This document shows positions 1 to 10,456 of a stretch of DNA of 64,000 nucleotides, one piece after another (position 1 is the stretch's first letter; every line of letters begins with the position of its first letter). The notes under the pieces were generated by a model, which saw only the letters and a program-made list of their open reading frames with translations, did not search any database and had not been told where the DNA came from. The DNA comes from Lachancea dasiensis (Eukaryota > Ascomycota > Saccharomycetes > Saccharomycetales > Saccharomycetaceae): positions 372,001-436,000 of the forward strand of contig LT598461.1 of assembly GCA_900074725.1 (NCBI GenBank), given 5' to 3'. Both the position numbers and the translations under genes were made by a program.

Positions 1-1
1 T

Positions 2-502
2 CCTTCTAGCGCTGTGAGCTCTGGTGCTTCCTCTGGCGCCAGCTCTGCTCCTTCTAGTGCCGTGAGCTCTGGTGCCAGCTCTGCTCCTTCTAGCGCTGCC
101 TCCTCCGGTGTGAGCTCTAGTGCCAGCTCTGCTTCACCTAGTGCTGCTCCATCTAGTGCTGCCTCCTCTGGCGTGAGCTCTACTATTTCCAGCGCTGCTC
201 CTTCTGCTTCATCATCTGCTGTCACAATCACTCAAACCTCGACATACTTGGTAACGTCAACCGACACAACCACGGTCACCGACACTTCTACAAGCTTTGT
301 GACCTTGGGAACCACTACGTACACCACTACCCCTACAGTAACGGTCACGTCCCAGTCTACAACGACGACTGTGGAGTACACCACGTCCATTGTCGCTACT
401 GAAACCACCACTTCTACAGTCACTGAAACTTCCACGGCCACTGCAAGCGCCACGGAAACTACTACAAACACTATGACCGTGCTCTTACCCTCAAGCGTAT
501 GA
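2..502 (+). CDS. Ser/Thr-rich secreted or wall protein, 5' end outside window
   Basis: Open reading frame already running at the left edge and ending in TGA at 500-502. There is no start in the window, so this is the C-terminal 166 residues of a longer protein. The first ~65 residues are a low-complexity Ser/Ala repeat (SSGAS, SSAPS, SSAAS blocks) encoded by a degenerate minisatellite. The remaining ~95 residues are Thr-rich with VT/TT repeats. The composition is that of O-mannosylated yeast cell-wall or mucin-like proteins. No hydrophobic GPI-attachment tail is visible (it ends TVLLPSSV), so it may be secreted or wall-associated by another route. The gene at 1472-2014 on the other strand has the same plan and a similar end, so the two look like inverted paralogues. 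Function not known. Confidence 0.7.
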   Translation, partial: PSSAVSSGASSGASSAPSSAVSSGASSAPSSAASSGVSSSASSASPSAAPSSAASSGVSSTISSAAPSASSSAVTITQTSTYLVTSTDTTTVTDTSTSFVTLGTTTYTTTPTVTVTSQSTTTTVEYTTSIVATETTTSTVTETSTATASATETTTNTMTVLLPSSV

Positions 503-1471
503 ATGCTAAATGTAACAACAAAGCTCTAGGCTATTTTATAACCATTCTGTAAACACAGTTTCCATAATTCATATGTCAGCTAGAGCTGGATATACTTGAA
601 AGGGACTGATTTATCTTAAAATGAACATTGACAACTTGTTCTTTCCGATATTTACCACAATGGGCGGCAGCCCATTGAGGCGGTTAAGAGCGAACATCAT
701 TTGTCATCTCGATAATTAAGCCTACAACAAAATACATAACTAGATTCTTGTTCGTGTGCAACCGACATATACTTTTTGGTAGAATCTAGCATTGGTTGGA
801 TAGCATCCAGTTGCATAATGGAGACCATCAACCTAGTATCAGTGTAGTACAACATGATACCCAAATAAAAACACATGTACATGACAGATTTAGAAAGAGT
901 GGCCAGGGGAAAGGACATTGCTCCAAGGACGGTCTCACGGATCGCCTGATTACTCTAAATGTTCAAGGTAGATGATTCTGGATGATCTCGTAGATGTCTG
1001 CACCTAGTCTGGGTCTTTGTATCAATACTGACTATTTAATATATTAATTGGACCAACACTTAAAGTCGAAATAATCACGGAAGAACAACAAGCAGTCGCT
1101 GAATAAGCTCCGGATTTAGTACCAAGTACTCAAAATACGAATAACAGTGTCTATCAAAAAATTAAAGGGACTGTCCAGCACGTTACCTACTGCAGATACC
1201 CACTCGGTCAAGTAGTGTCTACAATTGACACACTTCCCGATACATCATCCTAGAGTACACATTCATATTTTACACTTTCAGCTATGTACCTCGCACTCGA
1301 TACAGGTGTAAGTGAGACTTTAGAAGAAAAGTTACGACTAGCATTCATAAATACTACAGACTGAGATATCATATAAACTGCTTGAGCTGTGCGTATTTCG
1401 TAAAACGCCACAAAAATAGGTTGGCCATATAAAACCTCAGTTCACTGAACACTTGAGGTTAACCAAGTGAC
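503..1471. other. Intergenic, no gene seen
   Basis: Between two convergent Ser/Thr-rich genes. AT-rich sequence with only short chance frames on either strand. I see no RNA gene or repeat. Confidence 0.5.
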
Positions 1472-2014
1472 TTAAATGAGGGTGACAGTTGCAGAGGAGG
1501 TCTCCGTAGTGGTGGCAGTGGTAGTCGTAGTAGTTGAGGCCGTTTGGGTAACCGTGTCTGTCTCAGTGCCATAGACAGTCGAGACGACTGTAGCTGTCTC
1601 AATTTCAATGACCGTACTTGTCACGGGGGCAGCAGTAACGATTTCAGTCGCCATGACCGTAGAGGTCACCGTCGTGTATACGGTGGAAGTGGAGTGCACC
1701 GTGGTAGTGGAGGTTACAGTTTCGACCACCGTGACCGCGCCTGAAACGCTAGAGGGTGCAGAGGTCACCCCGCTAGAAGGAGCAATGCTGGTACCAGAGC
1801 TCACAGCACTAGAATAAGTCGAGAGGGAGCTTCCAAGGCCCGATGAAGCCAAGGCAGAAGAGGGAGAAGAGCTCTGTGTGGTGTTGGAGTACATGAAAGA
1901 CGGCCGCACCGAGCTCCCAGTACCTGTAGCGTAAGTGGCATCGGTCGTTGCTCCAAGAGCGAGTTGGGCGAGCAACACCGTTGCGATGAAACGGCAAAAC
2001 ATCGGATACCACAT
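1472..2014 (-). CDS. Secreted Ser/Thr-rich protein
   Basis: 180 residues from ATG at 2014; a second Met five codons in could also start it. The N-terminus is a clear signal peptide (a hydrophobic run FIATVLLAQLALG followed by a small-residue cleavage region). Then come ~75 residues rich in Ser/Ala/Gly and ~85 residues rich in Thr/Val with repeated TVT/STV units, ending SSATVTLI. No C-terminal hydrophobic GPI signal is present. The layout matches the partial gene at the left edge of the window, and the two genes converge, so they are probably an inverted duplicate pair. Likely heavily O-mannosylated and exported to the wall or medium. Exact role unknown. Confidence 0.75.
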   Translation of the reverse strand: MWYPMFCRFIATVLLAQLALGATTDATYATGTGSSVRPSFMYSNTTQSSSPSSALASSGLGSSLSTYSSAVSSGTSIAPSSGVTSAPSSVSGAVTVVETVTSTTTVHSTSTVYTTVTSTVMATEIVTAAPVTSTVIEIETATVVSTVYGTETDTVTQTASTTTTTTATTTETSSATVTLI

Positions 2015-3675
2015 ACTTGAATTTACCGAAAGGGTACCAGAATTTTTAGGCTTAGCGAGCTTTCAGTCGAAGAGCGCCGAAACAGTGGTTATCCTCATCA
2101 CTTTATATACCAGTATTGACGATATCGTCCGACTCCCATTATCATACTTCAGACGTACTATGCGCCCTGTACTCTGCCCAAAGCTTTCTCCTCCACTTGG
2201 CGAACCGGATGGAGTCTAGGGAAGGTGTATGGATTTGCGGGCCAGCCGGGCTATCTCATGCACGAATGCGGATTGAGTTTGGAACCGCATGCTAAGCGAT
2301 AAACCGCCTGATTTTGTTACTTATCTCAGGCTTGTGATACCTCCAGTAACGCTAGAGTTCGGGGATGGGACAAAAGCCTGCATGGACACAATGCCCAAAC
2401 CAGGCAGATTTGCGCTCTGCATGATGCCCAGACACACAACTCGAAGGGCCCATCCCAAGATTTTCCTTCCGCATTGTGATAGCGTACACAATGCTGGCAT
2501 TGGAAAAATTTGTGGGTTTTGGACTTATCTTTCCACATCTCGCTGAACAAAGAAAACACATCGATCTCGCCACAGATGCGTGGAAACTACTGACGACGTG
2601 TGCGGGAGTGAGGAGAAGTGCAGGTTACCGTCGCCCGACCTTGGTCCGGGCCAGATCGCGCGAATCTATTTCAAAATCTCCTGAGTCCTATTCCCAATGC
2701 CGACATGGCACACCCCATGGGCCGGGCGCATCTCGTTTCGGTAATGGATGATGGTTGGGCCGGAAAGAGCTTTGTTCCCCACGGTAGTCTTTACTACGCG
2801 ACGTGATTGGGATGGTGAGATGGCAAGAAATAATTTACGGCCTGAAGAAATGCAGTTTTAGAAATGCAGTTTGTAGAAATCCCCTGTAGCCAGAGTATTA
2901 GCTGGACGGTGTCTTGGTAGTCCAGTCTACGTTGTTTGTATCCACCGATTGTTCAAGCCAAGCAAGAGTGCGCATTATTTAGGTGGTGCTGCTGCTTGCG
3001 TCGCGGACACTCACAAAAAAAAACAAAAATGGTATACGGTCGATTATCCGTTTAACGTGGCTACGGGAAGTCGTCAACTCTAGACTGGCGCTTGCTATGG
3101 GTTCTTTCTGAACGGTAAGCGTGGGCAATTCTATAGGGACCATAGAGCTCATCATTTAGGTCCTTACGAAGGTTCTTGACGTGCTCATAACATCCCGGAA
3201 GCCAGACCACCATACCTGGGAAAGACTTTTCAAGTTGCATTGCTAGGAATATCTTAGCGCGCTCGAGAGCGCCACGACCTTGTGATTAAGCTTTTCCAAC
3301 TGGCTGGCAAGGATTTGTGGACGGGCCCGTCTTTTGCAACGCTTGGCATCATTACTTCCAGTGTTTTCAGAGGCGGTCGAACTTCCTGAATTCACAGAAA
3401 ACTTTATCTCTTAAACATGTTGTATCTCGACATCACCACTTAGTGTTCCTCGTCATACAACTGGGATACGAAAAGCTCTTGATTTTCTTGGCTCTGCAGA
3501 GGCCTGCTTGAAGTCATTTATGTGCTCTTGAGCTATGACCCACTTTGCCGCAAGAAAACCCAAAATCTGATTTCAGTCGCCTCGTGGTGTGGTATGAAGG
3601 TGCAGGCGCTGCCCGTCCAGCCAAATATGCCGAACAGAGCGCGGAAATACACGATACGATTGCCCGACAACGTAA
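2015..3675. other. Long stretch without a recognisable gene
   Basis: About 1.6 kb. Several open frames of 60-94 codons overlap on both strands between 2290 and 2810, but none has a recognisable motif and they mutually shadow one another. The right end runs into a decayed adhesin tail, so part of this stretch may be old adhesin sequence too worn to recognise. Confidence 0.4.
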
Positions 3676-3831
3676 TGTCCGGCAACTTGTCTGAACTCCG
3701 CCCGCTGGGGCTGTAGTAGTAGCTCGAGATATGCAACACAGAGTGTAGAAAGTCTGGTATCCAGTTTTCAAGGCAGGGCCAACCGCTCCAAAACTGGCCT
3801 ACTCTTTGCGCTCCCCTTGGTCCTATCGTGA
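3676..3831 (+). pseudogene. Decayed C-terminal end of a GPI adhesin
   Basis: Read in one frame, this stretch matches the last ~50 residues of the adhesin encoded at 16648-20820. The relic ends GLLFALPLVLS-stop, the adhesin GLLFALPLALL-stop. Upstream, SSFQGRANRSKTG lines up with SSFEGKANRIKAG, and SSRYATQSVES with SSAYSTKSVGS. Codon-level similarity continues on the DNA for about 110 bases. An in-frame stop lies directly upstream (3673-3675), and no PA14 domain or signal peptide precedes it, so only the GPI tail survives. It is best read as the remnant of a second adhesin gene, or of a gene-conversion or recombination event between subtelomeric adhesin copies. Confidence 0.7.
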
Positions 3832-4549
3832 GGGTGCACTGTTTTCAAGAGGAAAAATAAAATATAATGCGTGTATATACTACAGCTAAGGTTCTGTTTT
3901 TGATCCTTCAGATGGGCTCCGAACTTTTAGGCTAACGGCCGTAGAGTTGAGTAATTCGTCAAACTGACCATAATATTGTAGCACTTTTGTATTGAGTGGG
4001 GGGTCGGCTACTTAACTCTCTGTGGCTATTTAAAGCATATATCTGGTGCAGATCTGGGTATTAGTGCAAGTCAGCCTCCGTAGTACTTAACATACTGAAC
4101 TATTTTTTTATTCATGCAGTTTGTCTATAGAGATCGGGAAAATATGCTTAGTACTTGAAAGTACATCCGTAGCATACCAGGTGGCTTCTCGTTATCTCTC
4201 TGTAATTATTTGGGCTACAAATTTGGTCCCTAGCTGGGACCTATAGCCGGTGTTTATACAAGATTCCTGTGAGCATAATTTGGGTGCGGTGCCGCTATGG
4301 CCGCATAATCCTACAGTTTCACCCAACAAGTAAATCGTTGGGCTGTTGGATGATTGAAATAGCTGGCCAGGACACTTATGAGCAGTAGGTTGGAATACTA
4401 GAAATAGCAAGTGAGGGCACCTATGCTCCTCTGACTTCCAGTGATTAGTTATTAAATATAGCACATTTTGTTTTACTGACGCCACTAGTATCACTGTGTA
4501 CTATCCTGACACCAGCTAGAGGTTTCCCCAGTGTGCTACTCAGCGCTAT
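3832..4549. other. Intergenic, contains one dispersed repeat
   Basis: No open frame that I trust. The right end (from 4471) carries a copy of the short dispersed repeat described separately; its far end runs into the last codons of the neighbouring transporter gene. Confidence 0.4.
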
Positions 4550-4572
4550 TCAAGCAGCACTAGACCGGTTGT
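4471..4572 (+). repeat. Short dispersed repeat, copy 1 (possible LTR remnant)
   Basis: The core shares TTTTACTGACG, TATCACT and CTGACAC at fixed spacing with copies at 15.4, 21.3, 26.7 and 61.6 kb. The flanking part shares CGCTATTCAAGCAG. An old, degenerate copy overlapping the 3' end of the neighbouring transporter gene. Possibly a fragment of a Ty3/sigma-type solo LTR, judged from memory of that family only. Confidence 0.5.
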
Positions 4573-6028
4573 CTAACTTGTAAAACTCCCGCATGGTGAA
4601 ACCCACGCAAATGATTCGAGATACCGCAAAGCATAACGATCCTGCCGCCATCATGAGGGAAGTGTAAAGTATGAAGAATTTGTAGCTGGAGGTGGTACCT
4701 GGGCCAATGATCGCACCTCCGACAGGAATTACCGGAATGGTCATTATTGCCACTAGCAGGTAAGCAGATGCATACCGCTTGCCAAAATCAGCTGTATCTG
4801 ATATTTGGCCGATGCAGACAGGTATCAAAGAGAAAATTGAGCCTGTGAAAAACCCATACAGAAGCGAATAAGCCCAAAGAACTTTTATATTACCTCCAAA
4901 TGGAAGCCATAAGGTCAGGTTCAGGATGGCTGCCATGGACACGGTAATTATAACCATATTGAATCTACCAGTGTACTTGTCCGCTAAATAGCCAGGGATA
5001 TACCGGCCCAATATACTTATGGCATTGGTAGTGGCTATCAACGCATAGGAGACTGATTGTGAATTTCCTTGTGCTAACGAGTAGGAGGCAAGGAAAGTAG
5101 AAGAGGCAGTTAGCGAGTTTTCAGCAAAGCACATTCCCAGCGCGGCGAACAAAAACTTCAGGTCGTAAAAATAGCGCCAATTGAGCGCAGATCTGATATA
5201 CCAAGTGGCACCTTCGTACTTACTCTGGAATCGGTTGGGAGCAGGCTTTTGTCTCTCATTCGCAAAGATGATGGAACATGAGAGGCAGCACAAACATACC
5301 AGTGCCAGAGCACGCAGAGCCCATTGAAACCCCACTGATGAGTATAGCGCGCGGAGCATTAGAGGGAGAACAACACCCCCGATAGACCCTCCGACGGTTG
5401 CCATGCTGGTGGCTATAGCTCGTTTTTCATTGAACCATGTGGCGACACAGCCCACCAAGGGGGTCATTAGAATCCCAGATGCACTCCCACCTAGGACAGA
5501 AAAGGCCAGCACGAATTGCCAAACTTTCTCGCAGTTAGCTGTGGCAAGTATCGCTGCTGTAAAAAATATCGTTCCGAGACACATCGGCAATCGCCCTCCG
5601 TTCCTATCGAAGTAGCCGCCAGAGAAGATGCAGCTCAAGAAAGTTATTGACAGGTAAATCGAGAAGATCCATGACACCACAGTCGACGATTTGTCCACTA
5701 ACTGGTTTCTAGAAATATACGATTCAATAGCACCCAGGGAATTGAGCATTCCAAAAACAGGAATGAGGCCCATGAACGATCCGAAAACAACTAGCCATGC
5801 TTTGCTTCCGCCCTCGGGGAACGCAAGGGCCTCGATTCCCTCATCTCTTGGTGCCTCTCGACCATTTTAGCGCTGCCGTAGTCCCTCAGTGATTGAATCT
5901 GCCTTACTCGAAGCTGCAGGCTCGGCTTGGAAGCCTGTAGCTGTGTATGACTCTCCGTCGGTACTTTGAAACGGCACATAGGTGGATATGGTGGAACTCC
6001 GCTCATCAGCAGAGTAATTTCCTGACAT
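4550..6028 (-). pseudogene. Monocarboxylate-type MFS transporter (MCH family), interrupted by one stop
   Basis: The main open part (ATG at 5773 to stop at 4550, 407 residues) is a 12-TM major facilitator of the MCH/monocarboxylate-porter family. It has [21 protein letters not shown] in the fourth/fifth TM region and a C-terminal TM block. It starts inside TM1, too late for the family. The same frame continues upstream and encodes [16 protein letters not shown], the family's conserved lead into TM1 (PDGGYGW-type). Further upstream is a hydrophilic N-terminus beginning at ATG 6028 (MSGNYSADERSST). The two parts are separated only by an in-frame TAA at 5867-5869. Without it the protein would be about 492 residues, the usual size of Mch2/Mch5. 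It is a young pseudogene, an allele with one nonsense change, or a sequencing error; the stop context is not a known readthrough type. Confidence 0.75.
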
Positions 6029-7226
6029 CTCGCAAGCTGTTGTAGATAAAGCACAACGCAATTGGATCAAAGAGGTAGAGAGGATGGAGCGTCAGTGAGC
6101 ATTCTTATAGTCAACGGTTGATGATCTTAGTCACCTCGTGACCGGCCATCGGTGGCCGATACCCGATCATCAAGAGAGGTAACCACCATTGACTTCAAGA
6201 TGACACATCCAGGAAAATTTGAATGACAATTCTAACAATCAAACCCTGTGGAATAAATTCAACTTCGGTGTGCCACGATTCAAAGCTGAGTAGTAATATT
6301 TCCCATTCCGCAGACGACTATCGGGCCCGAAGCTGAGCGGGCATAATGTAGTGAACAGAAATATGATTGGCAAACGAGAACTGGCGAAAAGTTGGGATTG
6401 GTCAGTGTATAGATAGTTATTGACAGGGTCAACTTATTTATCTTGACAGGGTGGCTGGGAGAGATCGCAAAAAACCACCATTTTACCAATGGGAAGGGGC
6501 CACTGAAGTACAAGCCATGACTAGTTCATGAAGTACCTAGCAATGCAGCAGTTCATCGACCTATTTGGTCCTTCCAGGTGGATCGTTATCGAAACAAACA
6601 AAAGATCTAGCAAATCGGGCGACTTCAGTGATTGCGCGACCGGGCGAAAAGTATGGTCGGGACTACAGGGACGGCCATTGGCCTTCACATACGCTGGCGT
6701 GGAGCAATGGTGTCTACGCGTAAATCAGTTACCAACTGAATTTTGGCAACATGTTACAGCGACGAATTTTGATAGTGTGTATCTTTTATGAAGTACGCTC
6801 TGCATTCGAACTAAACAAATGAGATAGACTTTACCTGACATAGTAGCTTACCACAGTTTCTGTGCTGTACATAACTGCTCGATAGGTTGGAGAGGTGATA
6901 GCAAGGGTATAAAGCGCCGACGCGATTCTCACAAATGTAATGGGAGCTTCTTTGACTCTCTGAGATCATACCTCACATTGTGGCAGTTGAGCTGCTTAAG
7001 TTAAGCTACTTAAGCTGACGGCTGTCCATCTACTACGCGGAACCTTTAACAATGACCCGTTTCATGTGACCTGCTTATTTCAACAACTCTCATCAAGAAT
7101 CTCAAGCCCAGAGGCTAGGCCGCATCTTACCAACACAAGGCTTGTCTGAACTTTTCTGCTAGGTGGATAAGTCATTCCAGCTACACTGTTAACGTCCCAC
7201 ACTTATCAATAGCATTGACCCTATAA
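6029..7226. other. Intergenic, no gene seen
   Basis: About 1.2 kb between the interrupted MCH-type gene (its promoter side) and the CTO1-like gene. One 87-codon frame at 6528-6791 has no recognisable features and I do not call it. No RNA gene or repeat seen. Confidence 0.4.
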
Positions 7227-8126
7227 ATGCATATCCTCATCGCTGACTTCGACGATACTATTACCAATAAAGACACCATAGCGACGCTTGCGGAATTGCC
7301 GTATCTGTATAAATCCTTCTCAGTACCGTGGTCCCATTTCGTCGACACCTACAAACAAGGCTTCGATAAATTCCCCACATCAGAGCGCACTTTGCCGTTA
7401 TTAAGAACCGCGGATAAATTAAAGGGCTATGAGACCATCAACTCAGCCAACTACCATAACATATTCGGCCCGGAACTTGCATATCAAAAAAGTTTGAGGC
7501 CAATTGAATTAAATAGTATCGGTGAGCTGGAGAGACAGCGCGCGTTTGCGGGTATCCAACTCACTCAGATTCAAGAGTTTGCTGAATCCCGTACGTCTCT
7601 TTTACGAAAAGGCTTTCTCGAAGCGTGGAAAAACTGCTCTGAGCTTCATATCCTCTCTGTAAACTGGTGTCAACAGTTTATCGAGTCGTTGTTGCTTGCA
7701 GCGGCGTCCAAGGCTTCATTGGGGCCATTTCCAGCAATTCAAACCACATGCAACAGCCTTTGTGTCCAAGAGGGCCTACTTACGGGCCAATTCGCCAAAA
7801 CCATTGTCACCGGGTATGACAAGGCAGATAAACTTGGGCAAATTTGTCGAACGTGCCAGCCGGACAGCACGCTCTGGTATGTTGGGGACAGTGAAACTGA
7901 CCTGCTTCCGATATTGTATCCGAATGTAAACGGGGTTTTATTATTGGATCCGCACGAAAACTCGCAAAAGTTTTGGAAGATCACCAACGTCTTGGGGTTG
8001 AGTACCAAGAATTTGCAGGGATACGCGGATACACCAGGGGTCGATACGCTACGGATAGATTGTAAACAAAAGGGAGCATTGTACCTCGTCAAAAGCTGGA
8101 AAGCTTTCACGAAACTGCTTCGTTAA
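7227..8126 (+). CDS. HAD-superfamily phosphatase-like protein, CTO1/YCR015C-like
   Basis: 299 residues from ATG at 7227. HAD motif I is at the very N-terminus (ADFDDTITNKDT, residues ~6-17), and motif IV is YVGDSETDLLP near residue 218. Between them is a helical cap region. This arrangement and the length fit the yeast CTO1 (YCR015C, ~317 residues) group of HAD-like proteins, whose substrate is not established. Both catalytic Asp residues of motif I and the Asp of motif IV are present, so it is probably an active phosphohydrolase. It stands alone, with the arrestin pair downstream on the same strand. The family call is firm; orthology to CTO1 is likely but from memory. Confidence 0.7.
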   Translation: MHILIADFDDTITNKDTIATLAELPYLYKSFSVPWSHFVDTYKQGFDKFPTSERTLPLLRTADKLKGYETINSANYHNIFGPELAYQKSLRPIELNSIGELERQRAFAGIQLTQIQEFAESRTSLLRKGFLEAWKNCSELHILSVNWCQQFIESLLLAAASKASLGPFPAIQTTCNSLCVQEGLLTGQFAKTIVTGYDKADKLGQICRTCQPDSTLWYVGDSETDLLPILYPNVNGVLLLDPHENSQKFWKITNVLGLSTKNLQGYADTPGVDTLRIDCKQKGALYLVKSWKAFTKLLR

Positions 8127-8983
8127 TGAGCGGATATGTATAGGTATTAGTGGGTAGGTAACGAAAAGTACACCCAATACTTATGTCGTCATTGGGACTT
8201 GATGATGCCAAGTGTGGTGTTCAAAACATTGAAGGCAACAAAGAAGAACGCTCCGGACTTAGGAAAAGGCGCGTTGTTGCACGAATTCATGTCCCAGGAC
8301 AAATCTCTTTATCATCTGCCGAAGATCCTGTTCAATATTCGGCCGTCAGAATTGAGCAGAGTGATAAGTAAGAATGATGGTCGAATCTGTTCGCCACTCG
8401 TTCAGCCAAGCTTCCCTCGTTTGGTTTAGAAGCTGTCTGGACTTTCCTCGCAATGTTCAACTTCACCTCTTCCTTCCCTGATGAACAGTCATCATCTTTG
8501 TCAATATGAGTCATTCGCCTTGCTAAACTGTCACATTCTTGTGAAGTGACAAAGATGGGTGGTGAAATTGGCGCGCCCTGTTGGGAAGTTTGAAATAACC
8601 GATAACCACACGCAAATCTTGCATCTAAGCTTGAGATGACTCGACCACTCTATGCCGTACTTCGCCAATCCTTAGGTGCCTACGAATACATTTCGCTTCC
8701 TGCCTCCCAGTAACATCGCAATGCCGTTTGCATGACAACTTCTTCATAAGTGCTCTAAAAACCTCCCTTAAACCACGGATCACACTTGTCAACTATCATT
8801 TCCACGGCAATGGTCTTGAAGCTCATTGGATAGCTTTTACTCAATCATGCACATCAACTGTGTGTCACAATAGATAATTCATAAGTGGCAGTGTTGAAAA
8901 ACAGTTCTCTAAATACATAAAGAGGTGACAGAACGCTAGGTACCCGAGCCAAACCAATTCTCACAAGCCTAAATAAACTGAGC
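8127..8983. other. Intergenic, no gene called
   Basis: Two overlapping short frames occur at 8183-8429 in different phases, neither with recognisable domains. A degenerate ancient gene is possible but unsupported. The right end is the promoter of the first arrestin gene; ATAAAGAGG lies around 8918. Confidence 0.35.
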
Positions 8984-10456
8984 ATGGCAATACGCTATCT
9001 GATGCCCGAAAATAATAAACTTAGCAGCTGGGGTAGTGCTAAAAAACCTCACCGCATTGAAGAACTCAAGAAGAACAACACTGACACCAATTGCACCACG
9101 ATGCATATTAAATTGTCGGGTTCAAAAACTTCGGGCACTGTGCTGAAGCATAAATCGGTTGCACCACCGGCCATTGAATACAATGCTTTTAATCGGGTTG
9201 AAAACCCCAGTCGAAAAGTTCATGAGTCCAAGCGTTTGCACATATCACTGGACGTGGATGCGGATACATTTTGTCTTCAAGCATTGACGTCGGAAATTAT
9301 TGGTGAGGCCACCTCTGCTCAGCGACCGGCCTTGGGTGCTGTCACGGGGACCTTGCACGTAACTGTCAAAGGCACGGAGCCCTTATTACTCAACTACGTC
9401 CAAGTGAGACTTAGCGGGTACACTTGCGAATATGCTCGTAGAACTGGAACATGCGCAGATGGTGATCGCATTCAAATTGTCAACACCCCCAATTCGAATA
9501 AATCGGTTTCGTACAATACTCCATTTATACAGGATATTGTGCATTTTAACTCGGCAATGGAAGGAGAATCGGTAGGTCCGGATAGGTCAATGCTATTACC
9601 ACCAGGTATCTACAATTACAAATTTGAGTTTCTTATCAACTCGGAAATTTTCCCAGCGTCGATTGCTTCACACCTTGGATCCACAGTTTACCGACTGGAA
9701 GCTTTGGTGACTGTACCAAGAACCAAACATAAATTCGAAACGGTGGTTTTGACCTCCATTGTTACGCTGAAAAAAGCCCTTTCTCCTGAATACACCAACG
9801 CTTTAGAGGATAGCACTGTACACAATACTTGGAGAGAAGGGCTTTTAGACTACTCATTGTCCCTGAGCTCTCGGGTTTTGGAAATAGATACACCTCTGCA
9901 ACTTTCGCTCCAATTGGTACGCAAACTTGGGTGTGAAATAAAAGACGTTCAAGTGGCCCTCGTGCAGACTACAAGTATTCCGTGCTTGGATGCTAGCAGC
10001 GGTTTAACTCTAGATAACTACTACTGCCAGCCTAGGAAGTCACTGCTACGTCAAGTGGGAGGTTTTGACCCTAAGGAAATGTGTTACAATCTGTCCATTG
10101 ATGACTTGGTAGTGCCATCATCTTTGAAGTCTTCGGCATTCGACAGTATTATACCTTCATATGAGGAACGTAACTCTTGTTTACCAGGAGCGGGCCCGAC
10201 CAGATATAGACTCAAGATATCGCATGAAATGAAAGCCCTTATCACATTGTCCGTCGGCAACACTGAGACGGTCAATTTGTCCCTAAAAATCCCGGTATTA
10301 CTGCTTGACCGAAACTTGGGGATCTCTGCGCAGTTGCCGAAGTATGAAGTGTCTCCGGTGGAATTAAACTACTGTAATAGTGCCTCTAGTGTACTATCAC
10401 CACCAAAATATGATGAGAGGTGCGGAGTAGATGGCATAGATAATGGAAATGTGTAA
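8984..10456 (+). CDS. Alpha-arrestin, probable Rsp5 adaptor (tandem copy 1)
   Basis: 490 residues from ATG at 8984. The arrestin N-lobe is recognisable by LHVTVKGTEPLLLNYVQVRL (beta-strand pattern, ~residues 123-142) followed by the PPGIYNYKFEFLIN turn. The C-lobe holds the DYSLSLSSRVLEI and RYRLKISHEMKALITLS strands, the latter typical of the arrestin C-domain. The C-terminal tail carries a PPxY motif, PPKY at ~473-476, and an LPKY variant ~30 residues earlier. Both are the kind bound by the WW domains of the ubiquitin ligase Rsp5. Alpha-arrestins recruit Rsp5 to plasma-membrane transporters and trigger their endocytosis. A paralogue follows directly downstream. I cannot assign it to a named S. 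cerevisiae ART gene. Confidence 0.8.
   Translation: MAIRYLMPENNKLSSWGSAKKPHRIEELKKNNTDTNCTTMHIKLSGSKTSGTVLKHKSVAPPAIEYNAFNRVENPSRKVHESKRLHISLDVDADTFCLQALTSEIIGEATSAQRPALGAVTGTLHVTVKGTEPLLLNYVQVRLSGYTCEYARRTGTCADGDRIQIVNTPNSNKSVSYNTPFIQDIVHFNSAMEGESVGPDRSMLLPPGIYNYKFEFLINSEIFPASIASHLGSTVYRLEALVTVPRTKHKFETVVLTSIVTLKKALSPEYTNALEDSTVHNTWREGLLDYSLSLSSRVLEIDTPLQLSLQLVRKLGCEIKDVQVALVQTTSIPCLDASSGLTLDNYYCQPRKSLLRQVGGFDPKEMCYNLSIDDLVVPSSLKSSAFDSIIPSYEERNSCLPGAGPTRYRLKISHEMKALITLSVGNTETVNLSLKIPVLLLDRNLGISAQLPKYEVSPVELNYCNSASSVLSPPKYDERCGVDGIDNGNV

Noticed and set aside
2289-2806. Cluster of overlapping 60-94-codon frames on both strands
   Set aside because: No start context, domains or family resemblance; mutual shadows in a gene-poor stretch.
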